DNA of 64,000 bases from Alloascoidea africana (lineage: Eukaryota; Ascomycota; Alloascoideomycetes; Alloascoideales; Alloascoideaceae): NCBI GenBank assembly GCA_030581615.1, contig JAKTTT010000080.1, positions 17,277-81,276 on the forward strand, written 5' to 3'. The notes below the pieces were generated by a model. It did no database searches. It was given only the letters and a program-made list of their open reading frames with translations, and had not been told where the DNA came from. Made by a program: the position numbers and the translations under genes. Shown in pieces: positions 9,706 through 19,393 of this stretch (position 1 is the first letter of the stretch; each line of letters begins with the position of its first letter).

Positions 9706-12700
9706 TCATGCCACGGTATAGCGCCCGCCAGGCTGTCTAGCCTCAGACTTGGCCTCCTTTTCAATTCCAGCAATCAAGGAAGCCTTTAATTCTCTAACAG
9801 CGTTAGCCACTGAAACATCAGTTTTCCCCTCTACCAAAATATACAACTTTCGTTCATCACCTTCACCAGGCGTTTCGCCAGTCTCGTAAAACCGACCTTT
9901 CGTAGTGATTGAGGTGCTGGTGAGATCAATAATCCTTGTGATATTGGCATTGTTTGTAGCCTCCCATCTTGCTCTCTGTGGTAGGTCATTAATCTCAAGA
10001 GTGGCATGAAATTCACTCGTCTCAGGACCGTGATTATCAGGAGCTGCTCCTATTTTGAGACCCGAAGAGGATTTTGTGAACGACGTTAGTTTATCGATAG
10101 TATTACTTGCTGTCGCAGCCACGGATGTGCCAGCACTAGCCTTTGCCTTTGCTATCACTGAGTCATCTCCTTCAGAATCGCTCCCTCCATCCTCATCCTC
10201 ATCATTATCAACGGCATAAGCTTTCCTCTCACGTTTTCTCGTGGTCGTGCGAATTTCTTCCAGTTTTTCAAGCCCTTTTCCACCAAAGCCAGAACTGATC
10301 CTTTCTTTTCCTTCCTTGATCTTCTCTGCAAAGCTATCAGCCAATTTTTGGACCTCAGCAGGAATTTCGCTTTTACTGTGAGTCAGCACTTTGGCAATAT
10401 CATACGCGCTTCTATCTTGCTCAGGAGTTATGAAAGTCACTGCAGTTCCTGTATTTCCTGCTCGTCCAGTACGCCCCACTCGATGAACATAATCTTCCAA
10501 ATGATTAGGAGCATCGTAATTTATAACAAGTTTCAGCCTCTTGACATCAAGACCCCGTGCTGCAATAGAAGTCGCAATCAGTATTGGAACAATGCCACTT
10601 TTGAAATCAGAAATTGCAGACTCGCGATCAAACTGGTCTTTACCACCGTGTAAGGCAAGCGCCTGGTATCCCCTCAGAGCCAATTGTTCACTTAGCTTTT
10701 CCGCAGATATTTGAGAAGCAACAAATATTAGGATCTTTGTGTCTTCATTTGCTTCATTCTTGTAACACTCTCCAATAAGTTCCAGAGTTCTGACAAACTT
10801 GGAATCCTCAGGCCGAACCTCTACTATTTGTTTGATACCGTCTGCGACAACACTTCTCGCGCCTACAATTATCTCTAACGGTCGGCGCAATATCTTTCTG
10901 GCTAGAATTTCCATCTTCTTCTGGAATGTTGCAGAGAAAATAACAGTCTGACGATCAGGTCGGATGTTGTTCACAATTTTTGTAACCTGTGGTTCAAATC
11001 CCATATCAAACATCCTGTCGGCTTCATCCACGACTAGATAAGTTACTCTTTGCAAATTGGTTACACGGCCTGAGTTTGCGGCGAGTAAATCGATCATCCT
11101 TCCAGGGGTACACACAACTATTTCCACACCCTTCTTTAACTCTGCAATCTGATCTTTTATAGGTGCTCCGCCATAGGCACAAACAGCTCGTAAATTCAAA
11201 GCCTTGAGAAATGGTTTGCAATCCTTGTGAATCTGTACAGCTAATTCCCGTGTCGGCGTTAAAACAAGAGCCATGGGACCTTCCATATTCTTTAAAGGTC
11301 GCTGGTCAGCAATCTGTCTAAAGAGCGGCAAGAGAAATGCAATTGTTTTCCCGCTTCCCGTGCTAGCCACACCTATAACATCTCTTCCAGAGAGTATTGC
11401 TGGCAAAGCCTGACACTGAATAAAAGTAGGTCTTTCATATTCCAAGTCACGAATGACATTCATCATCGAAAATGGTAGTCCCAATTGGGTCCAACGGACA
11501 ATTGGTTTCGGGCTATTCTTACCCCGAATATGAATGGAAAGCGTGAGTTGGTCTATAATGTTTCTATCCTCTTCGCTGAGGGTCATGTCAGCAGATTCTT
11601 TATAGAATATTTTGTTGAACGATTCATATTGGATTTTGCTGTGATCCACCGGTTTAATCTCTTTGTACTTTTTCTTTTGTATCTTTTGGAATATAAGATC
11701 TGGGTTTTCTGCGTCCACTTCCGCAATTGCACCTCTGTTATCGTCGTCCCCATCGAATAGGACATCTTCAGTCAGCGATTTTTCCTCCATAGGATGAGCA
11801 GTGTTCAAGTCTGACATAAACGCATCCAAAGGGTCGAGTTCTTCTATATGTTCCTCTTCTTCAGCATTATATTTATTGCCATTGATGCTTGTAAATTCTT
11901 CACGGTCACTGAGCTTAGAGATTTCACTTTTCTTCCCTAGCTTGTCGCTTTTGGCCAATGATCCAAAAACATCTGTTTCTTCAGAGTGAATGGGCTGCTT
12001 TGCAGAGCCTAGTTTAAACTTTCCCCCTGAAGAAGAACTTTTAAAGGCAAAGCCCGATACCTTTTGACTCAGTTTATTGTTTCCTAAGACGGTGATGTTA
12101 GTAACTAATGAATTGCAAACGTTTGAGGAGATAAGCATACTCTTAGAAGCTCCACCGGACCGGCTAGGCAGGAAACGGTTATCATCTCGGGTGCTCTTAT
12201 TCTGTTTCGTCTGAACAGAATCTGAATTTATCTCCTGTTCCTGTTCGGAATGAAGTTTTTTTTGCGTTTTCCAAACCATCAGTTGTTCTCTACGGCGCTT
12301 TAATCTTTCTTCTTTAGAAGCTTCAGGTTGTGCCTTATTGTGTGTTGCCTTTCCTTCGCCACTTCCAGTGACCACATTTTTATTTTCTTCAGAATTCAAC
12401 TGTTTTTGCCTCTTCCAGGCCTCTAGTTGTTCTCTACGCCTCTTTAGCCTCTCTTCTTTCGAAGCATCTTGCTGTTCCATCCTGTCTGAACCACTTTCAC
12501 CTCCACTTCCAACTACTGATTTTTTATTGTCTTCACTATTCAGCTGCTTTTGTTTCTTCCAAGCCTCCAGTTGCTCCCTGCGTTTCCTTATCCTCTCTTC
12601 TTTAGATAACACATCCTGGTGTTTCTTCTGCTCGGAGCCATTACCATTGATGCTAGACCTTAAACTCGAGTTAGAGGCATCATCTTTTGCATCCTCCGCT

Positions 12701-12756
12701 TTATCCCTGGTAAGGTCACAACATATCATTTTTAGTGAGCGTGAGTACTTAACCAT
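9706..12756 (-). CDS. PRP5: DEAD-box RNA helicase Prp5/DDX46, pre-spliceosome assembly
   Basis: 1016 residues from the ATG at 12756. The frame stays open upstream to 12951 but has no ATG there, and a Reb1-type site lies in that stretch. Helicase motifs: ASTGSGKT at about 464-471, PTREL near 501, DEAD at 577-580, SAT at 608-610 and HRVGRTGRAG in the second RecA domain. In yeast Prp5 remodels U2 snRNP and proofreads the branch-site duplex. The N-terminal third is charged and carries three near-identical blocks of the form KEER-x-K/R-x-RREQL-x-x-WK-x-QK at residues 52, 100 and 148, exactly 48 apart. The C-terminal 200 residues resemble the DDX46 tail. The precise N-terminus is uncertain: residues 1-10 could also derive from a spliced leader. 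Confidence 0.88.
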   Translation of the reverse strand: MVKYSRSLKMICCDLTRDKAEDAKDDASNSSLRSSINGNGSEQKKHQDVLSKEERIRKRREQLEAWKKQKQLNSEDNKKSVVGSGGESGSDRMEQQDASKEERLKRRREQLEAWKRQKQLNSEENKNVVTGSGEGKATHNKAQPEASKEERLKRRREQLMVWKTQKKLHSEQEQEINSDSVQTKQNKSTRDDNRFLPSRSGGASKSMLISSNVCNSLVTNITVLGNNKLSQKVSGFAFKSSSSGGKFKLGSAKQPIHSEETDVFGSLAKSDKLGKKSEISKLSDREEFTSINGNKYNAEEEEHIEELDPLDAFMSDLNTAHPMEEKSLTEDVLFDGDDDNRGAIAEVDAENPDLIFQKIQKKKYKEIKPVDHSKIQYESFNKIFYKESADMTLSEEDRNIIDQLTLSIHIRGKNSPKPIVRWTQLGLPFSMMNVIRDLEYERPTFIQCQALPAILSGRDVIGVASTGSGKTIAFLLPLFRQIADQRPLKNMEGPMALVLTPTRELAVQIHKDCKPFLKALNLRAVCAYGGAPIKDQIAELKKGVEIVVCTPGRMIDLLAANSGRVTNLQRVTYLVVDEADRMFDMGFEPQVTKIVNNIRPDRQTVIFSATFQKKMEILARKILRRPLEIIVGARSVVADGIKQIVEVRPEDSKFVRTLELIGECYKNEANEDTKILIFVASQISAEKLSEQLALRGYQALALHGGKDQFDRESAISDFKSGIVPILIATSIAARGLDVKRLKLVINYDAPNHLEDYVHRVGRTGRAGNTGTAVTFITPEQDRSAYDIAKVLTHSKSEIPAEVQKLADSFAEKIKEGKERISSGFGGKGLEKLEEIRTTTRKRERKAYAVDNDEDEDGGSDSEGDDSVIAKAKASAGTSVAATASNTIDKLTSFTKSSSGLKIGAAPDNHGPETSEFHATLEINDLPQRARWEATNNANITRIIDLTSTSITTKGRFYETGETPGEGDERKLYILVEGKTDVSVANAVRELKASLIAGIEKEAKSEARQPGGRYTVA

Positions 12757-12874
12757 TTGCTTATTGATGAAAGATGAAAATTTTAGAATTCCATAACTTC
12801 TTGTCTGGCTAGAAACAGATCTATAAACTCCTGCGAAGCATAATGATATGGTTGTACGGATGTCTCTTTGGTGC

Positions 12875-12881
12875 CGGGTAA
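12875..12881 (-). promoter_or_regulatory. Reb1-type TTACCCG site upstream of PRP5
   Basis: CGGGTAA on the plus strand inside GCCGGGTAATT, about 120 bp upstream of the PRP5 ATG. Its position in front of 12756 supports that ATG as the start. Confidence 0.4.
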
Positions 12882-13064
12882 TTTTACAACATATCGTATT
12901 CTTACTAAAAGTGAAAGCAAAAGTGGTTGAAAAAGACTCTCCATAGACCAACGATTAAACACTCAGGCTGGACTTTCCAGTAATCTTGCTTGAACAGCCT
13001 CTGATAGCACTTTTCACAGAAATCACAAGATTAATCTGTCGAATCATAGTCCATCGTCCACTAA

Positions 13065-13317
13065 ATGAAGCAGGCAGTGACAGCTCCATTTGGCGTAAGT
13101 AACTTGGGGTGGTTGTAAAAGGGAAGCTGGATGGACAATATTATTCCATTGTCGCGCTCTTTTCCAGCCCATTGGCAAACATTATGAAGTAGAGCTAGAA
13201 CCATTTCAAAGACTGCTGCCAGAAGACACAATCTTGATAAATCACACTATTTCCACACAATTAGTAAACAACGCTGAACATAAAGAACAATCTGGCTCCA
13301 GCTTACCGTCCAAGTAA
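13065..13317 (+). CDS. Candidate small spliced gene of unknown function (59 residues)
   Basis: Exon 1 at 13065-13094 encodes ten residues (MKQAVTAPFG) and ends at a GTAAGT donor. A 73-nt intron ends in CTTTTCCAG, and exon 2 (13168-13317) adds 49 residues with the start P-I-G-K-H-Y-E-V-E-L-E-P-F-Q-R-L-L-P-E-D. The frame has no other ATG, so the model depends on splicing. Composition looks protein-like and it fills an otherwise empty gap between divergent PRP5 and ELC1. Against it: I see no good CTAAY branch site, no family is recognised, and the 3' end overlaps the ELC1 intron and 11 bases of its coding exon on the other strand. Confidence 0.35.
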
Positions 13318-13637
13318 TCAGCAGCAACTAGAAGCTCAAGTGCCATCTCTGGCGGAATGTCAAACTCAGGCTGAGAGCCCCCTTCGCCAGAAGAATCCGC
13401 GGTCGCCCGATACTTGAGATTGTAGTACAGGTATTCACACACTTTCTCTAAAAGTACCGAGTCAATCTCAGGCAAGCGAACGCGGTTCTCTTGCGTCTCT
13501 TGAAAGGTGGCAAAGTCGGAGGCAGATGCAGAGGAGTTTAGCATGCCTCGTAGCGTTCCTGAAACCAGAGCCGCTTCTCGCGAGATTACAAAGTCATAGT
13601 TATCAGACGATGTGAGAGTAATAAAATCAGAAGACAT
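13242..13637 (-). CDS. ELC1: Elongin C, Skp1-like adaptor, with a 5-nt last coding exon
   Basis: Exon 1 is 13637-13307 and exon 2 only 13246-13242, giving 111 residues. The start MSSDFITLTSSD aligns with the first residues of yeast Elc1 (recalled), so the ATG at 13637 is chosen over the open frame upstream. The family ends in A-A-x-Y/F-L-D plus one residue. The 60-nt intron (GTAAGC donor, TTTACTAATTG branch region, AATAG acceptor) gives exactly A-A-D-Y-L-D-V-stop. The intron is a multiple of three and has no stop, so an unspliced message would add 20 residues and end at the same stop codon. Elongin C folds like Skp1/BTB and joins substrate receptors to cullin ubiquitin ligases or Elongin A. 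It lies 83 bp downstream of the armadillo gene on the same strand. Confidence 0.87.
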   Translation of the reverse strand: MSSDFITLTSSDNYDFVISREAALVSGTLRGMLNSSASASDFATFQETQENRVRLPEIDSVLLEKVCEYLYYNLKYRATADSSGEGGSQPEFDIPPEMALELLVAADYLDGKLEPDCSLCSALFTNCVEIV

Positions 13638-13720
13638 GGTCTCAATTGCAACTTTGAATGTGTTCATTTTACTTTTCTCTGTTGACAACTTCATGGATCG
13701 GTGTATGGATGTTAGAGTAC

Positions 13721-16005
13721 TTATTCAACAGGTTTCTCGCGAAGGCTATCAACACAGACTTTGGCCATTTGCTCACATTTCGCAAGAACCTCCGGGACGA
13801 GCTGAGGCTGGAGAGTTTGGTCCTTCGCTGCTTCGTCGTCCGATTCATCGCTTTCTTCACTCAGTTTGAACTTGATGTGAAGCGCGTGCTCCGTGTCTCT
13901 GCACTGTTCGACGAGGGTACCGTTGCTGGTGTCCGTTTTGACCCCTAGGCCTCTCAAAAGAGAAAATACTCGGAATCGAAGGTAATCGTGGTTTTGGCAG
14001 AATATGTATTTCATATCCTTGCCATTTTGTTTCGCTTGTTCTCCAGATTCCTCTTTGGATGTGCTATCTACCGGCTCCATACTCCTTCGTAGTTTTGCCA
14101 GTGATGATAGTAATTGCATCAACTTTTCGGAGTTTGAAGATGTTACTATTCGATGCATAGTTCCCAATCCTTCGGAGCTATTCTTATCCGAGGGCTGGGC
14201 ATCATTGCTGAAATCTTTGCTCTTATCCCCGGTTGTAACTTGATATTTTCCGTGACCAGGCTCGTTCAACAACACAGAAAGAACAATTACCTGTTGTACT
14301 ACAAACAGCAAATAATGGCTCTGTATTGTTGGTTTTTCCGAATCGGGTACTGACGAAAGTGAAGGCACAACGTAGTCGAGGTAATAGGTAGCCAAAGAAG
14401 GTTCCAGAATCAGTTTCGCTAATGTTCCAAATAGCTCATCTTGTTCTGCGCTAGTGGCTTTCAAGATATCTCTAAAAGCGGAATTCCGATTTTGCACTCT
14501 GAGAAACCGGGTGAGTCCAAGGTAGATTTCAAAAAGATTGTCTGGTGGGATTGCCAAACCCGAGGACAAATTGTCAGACTCTGCTTTCGACGTTTGGTGA
14601 TTTATACTTGAACTGTAGTAGTGGGAAATTGAGTTGATAACCTTCACTCCAGCGTTCATTTTCTCCAACTCTGTATTCTCTAGCATATATCTGAAGATCT
14701 TTAACAGGTTCTTTGTTGGAGCATCTGCAGTACTGGGGAGAGCATGGGGAATGGTGGTATCAAAGTAGTTGAACGCGAATTGAATCAAATCGTCAATACA
14801 CTTGTAAAAGTCATCTCGAATGTCATCCTTATGTGCCATGTTTCTGAGTAACAGAAGACCCGTTTCCATCTCTTTAACATTTTGTACCTTTCGCAAATAT
14901 TGCACACAGTTCTGCACTAGCTCTGGAGACTCTTTTCGAATATCTTCTGCAAGAACACTGTTAAAGGAATAGGTATTGAGTAGTACGCAGAAACCTGTGT
15001 TTGCAAGGTATTTCTGCCATGGACCGCAGACATAGTAGGTGTTCACAAAGGTCAGCAGGCCAGATTTGAAAGCAGCTGGTCCAAATTCTTTATTGTAAGC
15101 AAGAGACCCCAGAGACCGGAAAAATTGATTCGCAATCACCAAACAGGACTCTTCATCTTCCGACTGAGCCAAAAAATCAAACGCAGAGTAAGTAAGCTTG
15201 AAGATTGAAAAAAGCCGAAATTGCAAAGCAGAATCGTCGTTCTCTGGTGCCAAAAGCTTTTCTAAAAAGTCTGTCTTCTGAAGTACTGTTAAAAGGCAGT
15301 TAAGTGAAGGCAGAACTTGGTCATCTTCCATTTCTTTATCCGCCAGTGATGCCTCAATGAACCCAAGCAAAACATCCACTGTCTCGGGTGGTATGTCCCC
15401 CAGAGGCGTATCCACATAGCTTTCGTATGGACAGATCAGGTTCTCCAACGTTGAAATGAGAGAGGGACATTGTGAGTTGTGAGTTTGACACCACTTGAGT
15501 AGCATTGGAATGCAATTGTTTTCTCGCAATTTCTGCTGTGGATATTCAGCATCGGCAGTAAGATTAAAGAGAAGAACGCTTGCCAGGAATATCACTTCAG
15601 AATCGGGGGCCGTCACGGCATTGGGACCAAAGACATCGTTTACCAGTGACATAAAGTCTGCAGAGTTCACAAGACAGGCCCTATTGACATCGTTATCCGC
15701 CACCGCGTTAACGAGTATTCTGAAGCAGTTATTTAGAACCTCCTTGTTGGTGCCAAGAGCCAGGACGTGTCTTAGCAGCCTTAGCACAAGGACTATCACG
15801 GTCTGGACAACCGAGTGCTCTCTAGCTTCCTCTAAGCATTAAAGTGAAAAGTGCTCAGTGTTAGGAAGGCATATCGGGGCAAGAAAAGCATTGGCATACC
15901 TGACTGAACCATCACTCTAAGCGAGTCCAGGCGATCAGCGACCGCCTTCGGGTCCTCTTCGAAGCTGCGCAGCGCGAGTAGATTCTCGTAGTCCTGTTCG
16001 GCCAT
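13721..16005 (-). CDS. Armadillo/HEAT-type repeat protein, possibly SmgGDS (RAP1GDS1)-like
   Basis: Exon 1 is 16005-15900 and exon 2 is 15831-13721, separated by a 68-nt intron (GTATGC donor, TTTAATGCTTAG 3' end), for 738 residues. The protein is almost entirely alpha-helical, leucine-rich repeats of armadillo style. An early R-I-L-V-N-A-V-A-D-N-D-V-N-R segment near residue 80 resembles the armadillo repeats of the small-GTPase chaperone SmgGDS. There is no signal peptide or membrane segment. The C-terminal 150 residues contain an acidic stretch (about 690-705). The SmgGDS assignment is a family impression only; another armadillo protein such as an ataxin-10 relative is possible. Its ATG is only 38 bp from the divergent SKY1 ATG. 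Confidence 0.5.
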
Positions 16006-16043
16006 TAGTATCTTGGTCTTGTCCAGCAGCCAGAGGAGGAGAG

Positions 16044-18410
16044 ATGTTTCACGAGCAACGGATCGCTCCTCGCCCGCCCTCCACCCTTCACCGCCATCTC
16101 TCTGGCATCACGAATCCAAGCAGCCAGTGCCAGATGAACCAGCAGATAGACGTTCAGCCGAACCAGGCCGACCGGAACAGTCAGCCCTTTAAGCCGTCCC
16201 CACAGGAGAATCCCTCTCAGCGAAGCTCCAAGAAGATCTCTCTTCAGATTGACGTGCCAAAGACCCCAAACGCAAACGAGAGGCACGAGAACGACCCCAT
16301 CAACCCAGCAGCTATCCGTAGAGACAGCAGCACAAATACGTGCAGAACGACCCGTAGCAGCAGAAGTAGCAGCAACAGCAACAGCAGCAGCTCCAGTGAT
16401 GATGATGATGACGACGACGACGAAGATGACGAAGATGAAGACGACTCGACACGCCTCAAGCCCGAAAACGAGGAAGACTTGAAGGACTACTGCCCAGGGG
16501 GCTACCATCCCATCTTTGTTGGCGAAAAATTCAAACACTCGAGATACACTGTTGTCCGAAAACTGGGATGGGGCCATTTCTCCACGGTCTGGCTCGCTAA
16601 GGATGTCCATGCCACTCCCACGACCCAGCACGTTGCTCTCAAGGTGGTCCGGTCCGCAAAGCATTACACAGAAACAGCCGTAGATGAGGTGAAACTGCTT
16701 CAGCGGGTTGCGAACTCGCGCTCTAACCCTGCTCACCCAGGCCAGAGCCATGTCGTGGGACTGCTTGATAGCTTTGTCCACAGGGGCCCCAATGGGTCCC
16801 ACATCTGTATGGTGTTCGAGGTTCTCGGCGAGAATCTTCTTGGCCTGATCCGTAAGTATGAGCATCAAGGAATCCCCGTGCCATTGGTGAAGCAGATTAC
16901 GAAACAGGTTCTCCTCGCACTCGACTATTTACACCGCGAATGTGGAGTGATCCATACAGATCTGAAACCCGAGAACGTGTTGATTGAAATCGGCGACGTG
17001 GAGGGGATTGTGAGGCTAGTGGAGCAGGAAGAGCGGGAAAAGCGAATGGCTAGAAAGCGGGCGCGACGCTCGCGAAGGAGGCTTGAACGAGAGCGGGCTG
17101 TCAGCGGTGGCAGCAGCAGTGGCTCTAGCGGACTAAATATGTCCTTCACAATGGCCATGACTGGCTTGGATCATCAACATCGACATATGAACTCCACGGG
17201 CGAAGGCATGGCCTCCTCTCTCCAGGACGATCTTTCGCGGAAAGGGCGTCGTTCGCGTAGACAGACGCTGATCACCGGTTCTCAACCTTTGCCTAGTCCG
17301 TTACGATCCCATCCGAGCTTCTCTGGTTATTTCCCTGACCTAACGGCACGGACCCCTACAAAGACCTCTTTTTTGACACCTGCAAATGGTGCATCTCATA
17401 CAGGAGACGAAAAAGCCGAGCTTGTCAAGTCCATTTCTTCTATATCTATTTCGGACCTAAAGAAAAACAAGAAAGATGAATCATCTACGAGCCACTCCCC
17501 ATTAGTTTCAAGCGCAGCCTGCGTGGGCAATTCCACAGTCGCAAGTGCGACAATAGAAGAGACAGAAGCGGAAGCGGAATCTGAGAGCGCTTTTGTACTT
17601 GGCGACTTTATCTCCGTCAAGATTGCTGACTTGGGGAATGCCTGTTGGGTAGATCACCACTACACAGATGATATTCAAACTCGTCAGTATAGAGCGCCAG
17701 AGGTTCTTCTGGGTGCTCAATGGGGCGCAGGTGCAGACGTTTGGAGCATGGCTTGTCTCGTATTTGAGCTTCTTACTGGAGATTATCTATTCGATCCGCG
17801 TTCCAGCGAGTCCCACGCCTACTCAAAGGATGATGACCACATTGCACAGATAATTGAGCTACTGGGCCGTTTCCCGCATTCGCTTTTGAATGATGGCAAA
17901 TACACAAGGAACTTTTACAACAGCAGATGCGAGCTTAGAAAAATTCACAAGTTGAAACCATGGGATTTGAAATCAGTTCTTATGGAGAAGTACAAGTTCT
18001 CTGAAGAGCTGAGCTCGGACGTCACGGACTTTCTCTTACCAATGTTACGGATCTCACCAGAAAAAAGAGGTGATGCTGGCGGTATGGTGAACCATAGCTG
18101 GCTTGAATTTAAAGATCCTGTGAATCAATATTACGGTGAAGGAAGCAGTGTTGGCCATAAGGATGTTCCACTAGGCCAGGTAAAGATTCCAAACCGTTCT
18201 GTAGGAGGCTCTGGAATTGATATTCTGGGGTGGGCCACTGAGGCAAGAAGAAGACGAAGCTCATCATATCATCTAAATCTTCATCAGAATGGCAATCAGC
18301 AGCACCCACAAACGTTGACTTCAACCAGTATCGGTGGTTTCAAATCATATGGACTTGGGCCTGGTAACTCCCATTCACATGGCAATGCTAATACGCCTGG
18401 TCATGCATAG
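16044..18410 (+). CDS. SKY1: SR-protein kinase Sky1/SRPK
   Basis: 788 residues from the ATG at 16044; an in-frame ATG at 16134 is a plausible alternative start. The N-terminal 145 residues are disordered, with a serine/asparagine run and an unbroken run of eight aspartates. The kinase domain begins near 160: glycine loop G-W-G-H-F-S at 175-180, lysine K200, catalytic loop HTDLKPEN at 304-311, then a spacer of about 200 residues rich in basic and serine residues. The second half resumes with K-I-A-D-L-G-N-A-C-W near 528 and TRQYRAPEVLLG. This split kinase with a long insert is the hallmark of SRPKs, which phosphorylate RS-rich proteins and their nuclear import partners. A glycine/histidine-rich C-terminal extension follows. 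Confidence 0.92.
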   Translation: MFHEQRIAPRPPSTLHRHLSGITNPSSQCQMNQQIDVQPNQADRNSQPFKPSPQENPSQRSSKKISLQIDVPKTPNANERHENDPINPAAIRRDSSTNTCRTTRSSRSSSNSNSSSSSDDDDDDDDEDDEDEDDSTRLKPENEEDLKDYCPGGYHPIFVGEKFKHSRYTVVRKLGWGHFSTVWLAKDVHATPTTQHVALKVVRSAKHYTETAVDEVKLLQRVANSRSNPAHPGQSHVVGLLDSFVHRGPNGSHICMVFEVLGENLLGLIRKYEHQGIPVPLVKQITKQVLLALDYLHRECGVIHTDLKPENVLIEIGDVEGIVRLVEQEEREKRMARKRARRSRRRLERERAVSGGSSSGSSGLNMSFTMAMTGLDHQHRHMNSTGEGMASSLQDDLSRKGRRSRRQTLITGSQPLPSPLRSHPSFSGYFPDLTARTPTKTSFLTPANGASHTGDEKAELVKSISSISISDLKKNKKDESSTSHSPLVSSAACVGNSTVASATIEETEAEAESESAFVLGDFISVKIADLGNACWVDHHYTDDIQTRQYRAPEVLLGAQWGAGADVWSMACLVFELLTGDYLFDPRSSESHAYSKDDDHIAQIIELLGRFPHSLLNDGKYTRNFYNSRCELRKIHKLKPWDLKSVLMEKYKFSEELSSDVTDFLLPMLRISPEKRGDAGGMVNHSWLEFKDPVNQYYGEGSSVGHKDVPLGQVKIPNRSVGGSGIDILGWATEARRRRSSSYHLNLHQNGNQQHPQTLTSTSIGGFKSYGLGPGNSHSHGNANTPGHA

Positions 18411-19393
18411 CAAAATATGCCTATCGCTTATCTGTTCTGTCGTTTTACTGTATTGCTCGTTATGATTTTTGTTTCAATTTCCTATATCTTATTGTTCTAC
18501 CTTGCAAACAATGTATGCGTTTTACTCTGCTCTTTCAACTAGCGGCATAGAACAAATTGTAGAATCAAGTAGAATAATGAATATTTTGAGGTTTCTGGAT
18601 TGTCTAGCACTCAGGTGGAGAAAATCTTACAGAAAAATGCCAATTGTTTCTACACTTGATGTTCTCAAATCCTTGACAAAATCATGTTATGATGGAAAGT
18701 TTTTTACTTTTAGAATAGCGTGCTATGATGTGCCAAATTTGGGAAACTGATTAGCGTGATGTGCAACGATTGGAGGTTGTAATGTTCTGGTCATTACTGA
18801 ATGCGAGGCTATTCCTCATCCGCTGTTGGTTTGATAAAGGATGTTACTTTGCTGCATCTATTCTATAAATCGCCTTGGGATATCAAAGTGTGGATATTAG
18901 TGCTTTTCATAGGGCAATTTAAAGCTTTCAAGTAGACAGCTTTTCCATTTTTTGGATGCTTCTCAAGACATAATAATCACCTCACAATTGTTTGTATATA
19001 GTTGAAGTTAAAAATGCCAGGGAATATGCTGTGCCCATTCTAATTCCCTTGTCACCAACTTGATCAAATGTCGTCCCATGATCCAGGTTTAGACCATAAT
19101 GCCATATTTTACAAGAATACAGACCTAGACGATGATACTCACCGGATCAAACATGTATCTTTCTCTAAGAGTAAAGCAAAACAACAAATAAAACGACAGA
19201 GAGCATGATATTCTAAATGCAGTTAATATATGGTGCTATTGAATCGTTTCCTGCCCTTTATTCTATTACATTCTCGGTTCCTTCTGCAATTTTGAGGTAA
19301 AGATTAGAATTAGAAGCGTATCTAAGCTTTCTTTTATTATCATTAGTTTGCAATCGTTCGTTAGCCTGTATAAATTTGATTTCCGAAATTTCA
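18411..19393. other. Gene-free region between convergent SKY1 and SKT5
   Basis: 983 AT-rich bases between two convergent stop codons. It has one open stretch of 93 codons on the plus strand, with no recognisable features and no similarity I know of. No RNA gene or repeat was seen. Confidence 0.55.

Noticed and set aside
12757-12951. N-terminal extension of Prp5 to 12951
   Set aside because: The stretch begins at a TTG with no ATG, contains a Reb1-type site and reads as promoter sequence.
16005-16868. 287-codon open frame on the minus strand inside SKY1
   Set aside because: Overlaps the conserved SRPK N-terminal half and kinase loop. Its valine/isoleucine run is the antisense of the acidic serine/aspartate stretch.
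18469-18750. 93-codon open frame downstream of SKY1
   Set aside because: Composition is unremarkable, no homology is recognised, and it lies in the 3' region of SKY1 in AT-rich sequence.
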